A stretch of 46,653 nt of DNA. Origin: an uncultured Lachnospiraceae bacterium. Lineage in GTDB: Bacteria; Bacillota; Clostridia; Lachnospirales; Lachnospiraceae. The notes under the pieces were generated by a model. It saw nothing but the letters and a program-made list of their open reading frames with translations, did not search any database and was not told the DNA's origin. Position 1 is the first letter of the stretch, and the number at the start of each line of letters is the position of its first letter. Location: assembly GCA_910583835.1 (NCBI GenBank), contig CAJTYM010000033.1:1-46653 (forward strand), written 5' to 3'. The position numbers were made by a program, and so were the translations under genes. Below are positions 1 through 6,800 of the stretch, one piece after another.

Positions 1-184
1 TTGTGCAGCCTTATCCCTAACTGTAGCCTGATGTGATTTCTGTTCGTCAGACCAGCGTTTTGCCTCCAGCTTTCTTCAGATTTCACCTCACGATGGACAC
101 CCTTGCTCTTGGCTATACACCTCCCACTACTAGGGCGTGTTACGGACTTTGACCGATTAGATTACGCCCATATTGGGCGCACAC
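1..184 (-). mobile_element. Group II intron, 5' end (partial, runs off the left edge)
   Basis: Read on the minus strand from 184, the sequence opens with GTGTGCGCCC, matching the GUGYG 5' boundary of group II introns. A first short hairpin follows (GCGCCC / GGGCGU). Farther in is the stretch GGTCTGACGAACAGAAA, which I recognise from the domain I region of intron RNAs that encode LtrA-type reverse transcriptase/maturases in Clostridia. The maturase ORF and the 3' end would lie left of base 1 and are not in the window. The boundary falls exactly between two codons of the host gene at 185-424. Identification is from memory of the RNA sequence; an Infernal search against Rfam group II models would settle it. 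Confidence 0.75.
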
Positions 185-424
185 AAAAAAGCAGCGAGAC
201 ATAAATCCATAAATAAATCCCTGCTTTTCATTAAAATATGCGACATCATACAAAGCCGACTCCAGTTCACGTTCTTTCACAATCCTATTGCCTTGAAGAA
301 TATTTTTCTCCGCATACTCCCAAAATCTTTTTTCTGCTTCCTCTGTTTCCGGAAGGTCAGCATAATTGTCAATCAATTTATCTATATTGCTGTAAATCTT
401 GTCAAGTGCCTTTCCATTATCCAT
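185..424 (-). pseudogene. Small unknown protein, 5' exon only, interrupted by a group II intron
   Basis: The first 80 codons of a small acidic, helix-rich protein are present, ending with the motif GFIYGFMSRCFF at the intron junction; the 3' exon must lie left of the window. The ATG at 424 is preferred because AAGGAG (437-432) sits 7 nt upstream; an in-frame ATG at 454 is possible but has a weaker site. The ending FIYGF resembles small clostridial proteins of unknown function (DUF6809-like), which is a tentative resemblance only. Reading through the intron adds about a dozen non-native residues before a stop. A group II intron could restore the message by splicing, so the gene may be functional. 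Confidence 0.5.
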
Positions 425-475
425 TTCCATACTCCTTTTTAATGTTTCATTCATTCCAAAATTCCAACCTCTTTT

Positions 476-504
476 AGTATATTCGTTTTTGCGAAGATAT
501 TCAA
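476..504 (-). promoter_or_regulatory. Sigma-A-like promoter of the interrupted gene
   Basis: On the minus strand, TTGAAT (504-499) and TATACT (481-476) are separated by 17 nt. This is close to consensus and sits about 50 nt upstream of the interrupted gene's start. The -35 box lies inside the inverted repeat at 494-519. Confidence 0.5.
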
Positions 505-519
505 GTATGAGAATATCTT
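494..519. promoter_or_regulatory. Perfect 9-bp inverted repeat, candidate operator
   Basis: AAGATATTC (494-502) and GAATATCTT (511-519) are exact reverse complements with an 8-nt spacer. The repeat lies between the interrupted gene and the divergent HTH regulator and overlaps the minus-strand -35 box, so it could be the regulator's operator. This is inferred from position and symmetry. Confidence 0.4.
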
Positions 520-559
520 TTATCCTATGGTTGACACTATAAAAAAGGAGATGCCGGAT

Positions 560-778
560 ATGATTGATTATACCCCATTCTGGAAAACGCTGGAAACATC
601 CGGCGAAAACTGGTACACCCTGACCAATAAACACCATATATCAAACAGTACGCTCCACCGTTTAAAGCATAATAAAGACGTATCAACCAAAACCCTTAAT
701 GACTTATGCAGAATCCTAAACTGCCGGATGCAGGACATTATCCGGTATGTCCCTTCTGACAACGACCAGAAGTTATAA
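560..778 (+). CDS. Small Cro/CI-type HTH transcriptional regulator
   Basis: The 72-aa protein is almost entirely one helix-turn-helix domain of the Cro/CI (HTH_26, YozG-like) type. The region around HISNSTLHRLKHNKDVSTKT forms the turn and recognition helix, followed by the usual LNDLCRILNCRMQDII helices. It probably binds DNA as a dimer and may repress its own promoter through the palindrome just upstream. The start at 560 is chosen over in-frame ATGs upstream because AAAGGAG (544-550) lies 9 nt before it. Such regulators often accompany mobile or accessory genes, fitting the intron next door. No terminator is certain downstream. Confidence 0.8.
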   Translation: MIDYTPFWKTLETSGENWYTLTNKHHISNSTLHRLKHNKDVSTKTLNDLCRILNCRMQDIIRYVPSDNDQKL

Positions 779-790
779 CGTTACTGTCTT

Positions 791-922
791 TTATAACCGC
801 AAAAAACGACAGACGGAAATTATTTCCCCATCTGCCGCTTTTTCTTCAAATAAACTTATAAGTTCCCCCACATATAATAAATTATAATTTTCCGGCTTGA
901 AAGCATCAAAATTTTCATTCAT
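791..922 (-). CDS. Possible 43-aa protein downstream of the GNAT gene
   Basis: An uninterrupted 43-codon frame begins with ATG at 922, 15 nt after the acetyltransferase stop and in the same direction. The translation has normal protein composition (acidic, with a GELISLFEEKAADGE helix). AGAAGG lies just upstream, but the spacing to the ATG is short. I do not recognise a family. It could be a cotranscribed small gene or chance; comparison with relatives for synonymous-site bias would decide. Confidence 0.35.
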   Translation of the reverse strand: MNENFDAFKPENYNLLYVGELISLFEEKAADGEIISVCRFLRL

Positions 923-937
923 AATCCTTCTCTTTTG

Positions 938-1435
938 TTAGGGTGAATGGTGTTCCATAACCAATTCTCTGCACTTCCACTCTTCACCCAATACGCAATA
1001 TTTTTCCGTTATATCTAAAACTACATCACAGAAACCAAGCGATTTATAACAATAATAAGCCGAAAGATTATTCTCAAACACCCCAAGGGATGCTCTTTTC
1101 GCGCCATATATTTCAAATACAAATTTTAGCCCTAATCGAAGCATTCCTTTCCCATAGCCTTTTCCCCGTTTGTCAGGGCTTACGATCACAAATCCCAAGC
1201 GCAGTTCATCCAGTGATTCAGCCGGATTCCTCAACGTAAAAAAGCCAACCGTTCCCATTTCGTCAAATGCGGTGAACGGCATTAGGGATTCCACAAAACT
1301 AAATTTTTTTTCAGTAGCAGGATAATCGCCAAGTATGCCGGCAGTCCACTGGTAAAACGTTTTTTCGTTCTGGCACCAAGATAATATCGTTTCTGCAGCC
1401 GCAGCTTTATATGGTCTTATTCTAATCCTGTTCAA
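938..1435 (-). CDS. GNAT family N-acetyltransferase
   Basis: This 165-aa protein belongs to the GCN5-related acetyltransferases, which move an acetyl group from acetyl-CoA to an amine. The acetyl-CoA loop motif is clear in RLGFVIVSPDKRGKGYGKG (R-G-K-G-Y-G), preceded by the strand GTVGFFTL and followed by ASLGVFENNLSAYYCYKSLGF, the usual C-terminal motif B with N and Y residues. The substrate cannot be read from sequence. The start is a TTG at 1435: GGAGGAGG (1451-1444) lies 8 nt upstream, while the longer frame begins within this ribosome site. It appears to be transcribed alone or with the possible 43-aa gene. Confidence 0.85.
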   Translation of the reverse strand: MNRIRIRPYKAAAAETILSWCQNEKTFYQWTAGILGDYPATEKKFSFVESLMPFTAFDEMGTVGFFTLRNPAESLDELRLGFVIVSPDKRGKGYGKGMLRLGLKFVFEIYGAKRASLGVFENNLSAYYCYKSLGFCDVVLDITEKYCVLGEEWKCRELVMEHHSP

Positions 1436-1502
1436 AATGGAACCTCCTCCCAAAACTGAATTTATATCACCCGCATACCATCAATTTTTGAAAAATTTGA
1501 TA

Positions 1503-1521
1503 TTTATGTTTGCAACATAAA
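1503..1521. promoter_or_regulatory. 8-bp palindrome upstream of the GNAT gene
   Basis: TTTATGTT (1503-1510) and AACATAAA (1514-1521) are exact reverse complements around TGC. The site lies about 70 nt upstream of the acetyltransferase start and could be an operator. Apart from this and the terminator at 1640-1679, I see nothing definite in the gene-free stretch 1436-1771. Confidence 0.25.
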
Positions 1522-1639
1522 AGAAAATAATTGTTTTACTGGTAGCTTTTATTTCCGTTTAATTGCATATTTGCATGAATCTTATTTTGCTTATAATCTT
1601 ACCACAATTATTTACCAACAGTAAAGACAATTTTAAAAG

Positions 1640-1679
1640 AAAAAGCAGGGTAACAAGCCCTCAAACCTGTTACTCTGCC
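1640..1679 (-). terminator. Intrinsic terminator of the spoVA operon
   Basis: On the minus strand, GCAGAGTAACA pairs with TGTTACCCTGC around a short loop (one mismatch), followed by TTTTTCTTTTAAAA. It lies about 90 nt past the 65-aa gene and closes the operon running from 3826. Confidence 0.75.
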
Positions 1680-1771
1680 AAAAACCTACTTCAATATATT
1701 TTTCTGCCTCGCCTTAAAAACCCTAGGGATATCTGCGAAGCAACTGTCCAGGGGCAGCCAAACACCCAACA

Positions 1772-1969
1772 TCAACAGAAATCCCGCTCCAGCCCTGACA
1801 CAATCTGGTGCATTTCCGATTTAGAGGTAACATTCCTCGCCGCCTCCACTACCTGACGTTTTTCCTCATCATTCAATTTGCCATATGCATCCATCGCTTT
1901 GGGGTTCATCCCAAGCTGGAAGCTTAAGCCCATAGGCATATCATATTTGTTTTCCATTTGTCCAGTCAT
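1772..1969 (-). CDS. 65-aa conserved-looking protein, last gene of the spoVA operon
   Basis: A small, mostly helical, charged protein containing LGMNPKAMDAYGKLNDEEKR and a C-terminal QVVEAARNVTSKSEMHQIV segment. It has no signal peptide or membrane segment. Short proteins with this MPMGLSF / SKSEM pattern seem familiar from Lachnospiraceae, but I cannot name a function. The ATG at 1969 follows GAGAGGG by 6 nt. It begins 54 nt after spoVAC ends and precedes a good terminator, so it is probably cotranscribed with spoVAA-AB-AC and made in the forespore. In other clostridia spoVAD would be expected here. Confidence 0.75.
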   Translation of the reverse strand: MTGQMENKYDMPMGLSFQLGMNPKAMDAYGKLNDEEKRQVVEAARNVTSKSEMHQIVSGLERDFC

Positions 1970-2023
1970 TTCAATCCCTCTCTTTTTTGCAAAATATCAA
2001 ACAACACTTCATTTTCCTGTTTT

Positions 2024-2506
2024 TTAAAAAACTCCAAACATCTTAAGCGCCCAATAAATCAGCCCCAGCAGCCAACTCGTGAAAATCCCATAGAGAATGA
2101 CCGGTCCGGCAATCGTGAAAATCTTGCAGCCAATGCCAAATACCTGTCCCTCTTTCTGGAACTCAATCGCCGGAGCCGCCACGGAATTGGCAAACCCGGT
2201 GATGGGCACCAGCGCACCGGCGCCGCCCCAGTTGGCAATGGAGGGATAGATGTTGAGCCCGGTCAGCAGGACGCTTGACAAAACCAGAATCATGCTGCAC
2301 CAGCCACCGGCAGTCTCCTTGTCCAGACCGAAATTATTAGTCGCCATATTTAAGATAAACTGACCAATTACACAGATAATCCCTCCCACCACGAATGCCT
2401 TCGCCATATTTGCCGGCAGGGAATGCGTGGGGGTCACCTGTTTGACATATTCATTATATTCCTGATTCTTCTTCTCTCTCTGTTCCATCGTCTCTTGCTG
2501 TGCCAT
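2024..2506 (-). CDS. spoVAC: Stage V sporulation protein AC
   Basis: SpoVAC is an inner-membrane protein of spores that helps form the channel for dipicolinic acid uptake and release and acts as a mechanosensitive channel in Bacillus subtilis. The 160-aa sequence has the family layout: a polar N-terminal tail, then hydrophobic segments starting at about residue 35 (AKAFVVGGIICVIGQFIL), the conserved YPSIANWGGAGALVPITGFANSV region around residues 107-130, and a final segment ending at residue 160. Length is normal. The ATG at 2506 has AGGAG about 6 nt upstream. It follows spoVAB by 56 nt. It is not followed by spoVAD, unlike the usual arrangement. Confidence 0.93.
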   Translation of the reverse strand: MAQQETMEQREKKNQEYNEYVKQVTPTHSLPANMAKAFVVGGIICVIGQFILNMATNNFGLDKETAGGWCSMILVLSSVLLTGLNIYPSIANWGGAGALVPITGFANSVAAPAIEFQKEGQVFGIGCKIFTIAGPVILYGIFTSWLLGLIYWALKMFGVF

Positions 2507-2562
2507 GATATCTCCTCGCTTTCCATCGTTATTGTTATATCCTCATGCCATTTGGTCCCTCC

Positions 2563-2994
2563 TTAGGACAGCTTTTGCATATGGTTGGCATAGAAATAGA
2601 ACGCTCCTGCCATCTTCCCCAGCGCCATGAACAGCATAATCCAGCTCAGCCCTTCCTTGATACCGAAACGTCGGAACATGATAGGAAAGGTGTTGAGGAT
2701 TTCCGCAAGCGCCACCGCCAGGCAGCCGACAAAGACGCCTGCCGACAAGCCGAACAGGATGACCAGCCAAAGCCCCAGCTGCATCTGGATATGGAACAGC
2801 GCAAAAACATTTCCGCATACGCCGCCCAAAATTACCGCATTCTCATAGAGCACGATGTCTGTTGCCGTACGGCTCTTGCCGATAATCCTCGGCACTACCC
2901 CTACGGTAATGATAAAGCTGAATACGCCCGCGGAAACTGCCGTCCCGCTTGCCAGACCGATAAACCCAAGAAATATTTCCTTAATCCACGTCAT
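2563..2994 (-). CDS. spoVAB: Stage V sporulation protein AB
   Basis: SpoVAB is a small integral membrane protein of the SpoVA complex, which moves dipicolinic acid across the inner forespore membrane. The 143-aa product has about four hydrophobic segments: residues 5-30 (IFLGFIGLASGTAVSAGVF), 50-68, 72-97 (LGLWLVILFGLSAGVFVG) and 116-136. The motif VPRIIGKSRTA is typical of the family. The ATG at 2994 lies inside the end of spoVAA (14-nt overlap), with AAAGGG upstream, so translation is probably coupled. Confidence 0.9.
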   Translation of the reverse strand: MTWIKEIFLGFIGLASGTAVSAGVFSFIITVGVVPRIIGKSRTATDIVLYENAVILGGVCGNVFALFHIQMQLGLWLVILFGLSAGVFVGCLAVALAEILNTFPIMFRRFGIKEGLSWIMLFMALGKMAGAFYFYANHMQKLS

Positions 2995-3622
2995 TGCTCG
3001 ACCCTTTCCGCCCGCAGTTTTCTATGAATGTGGTATCTACATCTTTCTCATAGGTACGCATTTCCACCTGGATTGGCGTGGGATCCGGAGTAATCTTCTT
3101 ATGTCCTACATGGTTGAAAAATACCATAATTCCCAGGAACAAACCAATCGAATAACAGATTTCAAGAACGGTAAACCCATTCGATTCCGTCCCCATGACC
3201 TGCTGGTAGAAATCTGCAAAGACTTCCCCCACGCCCACGTCATTGTTAAATGTCATGATAGTGAATGCCGAACCAAAAAAGATTAAGACACACAAAACCG
3301 CCGTCTTTAGATACAGCAGCCACTTTGGCTCCTCCTTGGGCACATACTCAATCACAAAATCCTTCTCGCCGATATTCTGTATTTCAACATTGGGAAACTC
3401 CTTCCCAATCTGCTCAATAATCTTAAGCACGGAAAACACCTGCATCTGTGTTTTTTTCTTGCTCTGGTTCGCCGACACATGGAAATTATAAACTTTCATC
3501 TGCTTCATCTTATTGATGAGCGGACGGTCTGTGCTGGTGATTTTGGCGATGTCTTTTAACACTACCGACGGCTCTGTCACCTTCACATTCTGCTCTATTT
3601 TCAGATATACGATTTCTGCCAT
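2981..3622 (-). CDS. spoVAA: Stage V sporulation protein AA
   Basis: SpoVAA pairs with SpoVAB in spores of many Bacillales and clostridia as part of the dipicolinic acid transport machinery. The 213-aa protein starts with a soluble domain of roughly 100 residues (VYLKIEQNVKVTEPSVVLKD at the start) and has two membrane segments, about 104-122 (LLYLKTAVLCVLIFFGSAFT) and 155-171, then a polar tail. The ATG at 3622 directly abuts the stop of the 67-aa gene upstream, and the 3' end overlaps spoVAB. The whole set is read from the sigma-G-like promoter at 3857-3886. Confidence 0.9.
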   Translation of the reverse strand: MAEIVYLKIEQNVKVTEPSVVLKDIAKITSTDRPLINKMKQMKVYNFHVSANQSKKKTQMQVFSVLKIIEQIGKEFPNVEIQNIGEKDFVIEYVPKEEPKWLLYLKTAVLCVLIFFGSAFTIMTFNNDVGVGEVFADFYQQVMGTESNGFTVLEICYSIGLFLGIMVFFNHVGHKKITPDPTPIQVEMRTYEKDVDTTFIENCGRKGSSNDVD

Positions 3623-3826
3623 CTATGCCACCGCCTTCTCCCAGTCTGATTCATAACAGATTGATACGTCTTCCTGCTGCCAATCACTCGAATCCTCCAT
3701 CACAAGGGTTCCCTCTGTCACTCTCACCTGGCTTTCCAGATAATTCACGTAATAGAATATGCCCCCGATAATCGTGAGTATCACAACTACCAGAAGGCAT
3801 ATCCGATAAATGGTACTATGGCTCAT
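3623..3826 (-). CDS. 67-aa membrane protein, first gene of the spoVA operon
   Basis: A single N-terminal membrane segment (residues 7-26, RICLLVVVILTIIGGIFYYV) is followed by an acidic extracytoplasmic or cytoplasmic tail of about 40 residues. I do not recognise a family. The ATG at 3826 is preferred over one seven codons upstream because AAGGAAG lies 7 nt before it. The stop codon directly abuts the spoVAA start codon, and the gene is the first behind a sigma-G-like promoter, so it is likely a forespore protein that acts with SpoVAA/AB/AC. The acidic tail could contact the SpoVA complex; that is inference from operon position. Confidence 0.75.
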   Translation of the reverse strand: MSHSTIYRICLLVVVILTIIGGIFYYVNYLESQVRVTEGTLVMEDSSDWQQEDVSICYESDWEKAVA

Positions 3827-3856
3827 ATACTCACTTCCTTTTTCCATCTTTGGAAG

Positions 3857-3886
3857 TAGTATGTCATAATAACCAGATTTTTATTC
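3857..3886 (-). promoter_or_regulatory. Sigma-G-type forespore promoter
   Basis: On the minus strand, GAATA (3886-3882) and CATACTA (3863-3857) are separated by 18 nt. This matches the B. subtilis sigma-G consensus (gHATR, about 18 nt, CATaMtA). The predicted start is near 3850, giving a leader of about 25 nt before the 67-aa gene. The -35 element lies directly beyond the rhamnosidase stop codon. Confidence 0.75.
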
Positions 3887-3887
3887 T

Positions 3888-6800
3888 TTATTTTTTGAGG
3901 GCAGTAATCTTAACCGTCTTCTTCTGACCCTTTCCTTTTAATTTTTTCTGATATGTTTTTAATTTTGCTTTCGGCACACGCACAGTAGCTTTGGCATTGA
4001 TTTTCTGCAATGCATTCCTGCCCACCGTCTTTAATTTCGTGCTGCGGATGGTAAGTTTCTTTAATTTCTTGCAATTATAAAATGCTTTACTGCCAATCGC
4101 TGTCACATTTGCCTTAATCTCCGCGCTTGCTGCCTTGCCGCAGTTCTTAAACGCATTGTTGCCAATCGCCGTCACTTGAAAACTTTTGCCGCCAATCTTA
4201 ACAGACGCTGCAACTGTTATTTTTTTCAGTTTCTTCCGCAGGGAATTGTTCTTTACGCCGGTAAGGCTGACCGTCCCCTTGCCGTCTGTGCGGGCATTGG
4301 TGATACGGTATTTATAATTCCCCACCGTGTAAGAAGCATTTTTCCTGACGGTAATCACAAATGTCTTCGTAAGCGTTCCGGTAAATTTGCCTTTTCCGCT
4401 GATGGTCACGCTGGCATTGCCAATATTCGTATGATTGCTGTAAACGATTGTATAATCCGTATTTTCCGCCAACGCCTTTCCCTGATATTTAACGCTTACT
4501 CCAGGCGTTTTCTTCTGCCCATTATAGTACTGCACAGGAATATCGCCAATCTGGCAGACGGACAGGGAAATCTTATCTCCTTTATTATCCTCTTTATCGC
4601 CCTTATTATCCTCTTTATCACCTGCATTACCGTTATCACCTTCATTGCCATAATCTTTGGCAGGAGCAGGAATGAGCTTACCGCCGCTGACGGTAAAATC
4701 ATAGCCGCCCGATTCCAGTATGAATTCTGCAGCTGCACTGCCATTATGCTCTGTCATGCCTTTAAATGTGATGCCATTTACTGTGGGAAGCTGCCCCAGG
4801 TCTGCATGTTCCACCGGCAGATACAAGGTCGCTGTCGTATTTGCGGGAATCCTGGCATGGTAAAATGCAAGTTTCCCTTCCTCGCTCTTCCACGATGAAT
4901 CAATTCTCCCATACAGGGATTCATAGGAAGCATTTACAGTGTTGATACGTTCTTCGCCATTATATTTCTCTCCAGTATCCAGGGTAGGCTGCAAGATAAT
5001 ATGCTTAAACCCCGGTTTCTCCACATCGGCGCTGATACCTGCCATATAGCGGTACATCCACTCTACTACGGAGCCATAAGCGTAATGGTTAAACGAATTC
5101 ATCTCACTGTCTCCAAACCCTACGCCAGGTGTGTAAGAATTCCAACGCTCCCATACCGTGGTCGCGCCAGCCTTTACCTCAAACAGCCAGGAGGGCAGAC
5201 CATCCTGCAGCAGTAAATCATAGGACACATCGGCATTTCCGGTATCCGTCAGCACCGGCGTGATGACGTTAGAACCCAGAAATCCTACCGCAAGCGTATT
5301 CTTTCCCGCCTGTGCACGAATGCTGGATGGGTCTGGATTTTCGTTTTTGATGTTTTCAATCAGCAGCTTCTTGGCCGCTTCCTTCATTTCATCGCTGTCA
5401 TAAAAGCCAAGCTTCAGCATCCACAGCAGCGAGGTCTGAGAATTGTTCTCCCACACGCCGCCTTTGCCGGCGCTGTACATAAACTGGTAATTCTTGTTCC
5501 CTTCCCCTGATTTGATGACCAGATTCCCATCCGCAAACGTCACATGGGTGGCAAGGAATGTCTGCTTGATATTTTCAAACTTCTCCTGGTATGCTGCCTG
5601 CTTCTCCTCCTTGCCGAGGATGCCGGCAATCTGTGCCATCAGCTGATTCATATACCCATAATAGTAATCAAACATCACTTCTATGCTGGTTCCCTGGAAT
5701 GAAAGCCAGTCTCCATAATTCCTGGCATTGTTGGGAATCCAGCACTGGTTCGTGCCGCGCTCTCTGCCTGTAAGGAACTGCATATAAGTGTCCAGATATT
5801 CCCAGTTATCTGCCAGGAAGCTGATGTCCCCGGTCTGCTGGTACAGCACCCAGGGCACGATAATCAGCACATCGCTCCAGCCTGCCGCCCAGTTTCCGAA
5901 GAACGCGTTCGTATCCACCATATCCGTCACAGCGGCCACATAGCCATTTTTCTTGGTATTTTCATTAAATATTTCCTGCATATCCTGCAAAAATGCATAG
6001 GAATCGAAGTTATATACCGCCGTCTGGGCAAACGCCTGGGTATCTCCGGTCCATGACAGACGCTCATCCCTCTGATTGCAGTCGGTAGGCGCAGTATAAT
6101 AATTGCTGAGCTGACCGAACAATACATTATTGAAAAATTTATTGACATCTGCGTTATTGGTCGTTATCTGCCCAATTTGTTCCGATACAGAGGAAATTCC
6201 CTTGGAGGTCAATCCATAGATGACCATGTCATCGCTGGCAGTCAGCTCCACATACTGGTAACCGAAGAAAGACATGCTGGGCTGGTACATTTCCACGCCA
6301 TCGCCGGCAAATATATAGGTTGCCTGGGAGCGCGCGTTCCTTATGCTTTTCTGGTAAATGGAGCCTTTGGGTCCGTCCGCCTGTGTCGCACCCCTGCCCA
6401 CTTCGCTTCCGTCATTGAGCATCTCGGCAAACCGCAGCCGCGCCCTTGTGCCGCAGGGAGCGGAAAAACGAATGTTGGGCACAGCCGTCAGGTTCTGTCC
6501 CATGTTAACGACCATGGTCTGTCCCTTTGCCAATGAAATTCCATTTGCAAACATGTCTGCACCTGCATACTCTGCAATCGGGTCGATTTCGCCGCCTTTA
6601 TACTCAGACTGCGCCTTGGTTGAGCTGTATACGACCGCAGACACCGGATTCTGGTCAAATTCTCCAGTCATTCGCCCGGGAAGCCCAGTCTGCGCGCGGA
6701 TAACGCCCGGGAAGGTAACCGTGGACATCCTCATATTCTGTAAGTCCTCCTGTTTCCTTACCATTCCCTTGTCTTCTTTCACAACTTCTTGCCACTCTGT

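Noticed and set aside
531..536. TTGACA as a -35 box of the HTH gene
   Set aside because: It lies only 24 nt upstream of the start codon, leaving no room for a -10 box before the ribosome site.
812..850. Hairpin near CAGACGG / CCATCTG as a terminator of the HTH gene
   Set aside because: Weak pairing, T-run not adjacent, and it lies in the possible 43-aa frame.
4176..4898. 240-codon open frame on the plus strand
   Set aside because: Antisense to the C-terminal part of the rhamnosidase gene; no domain and no ribosome site that makes sense.
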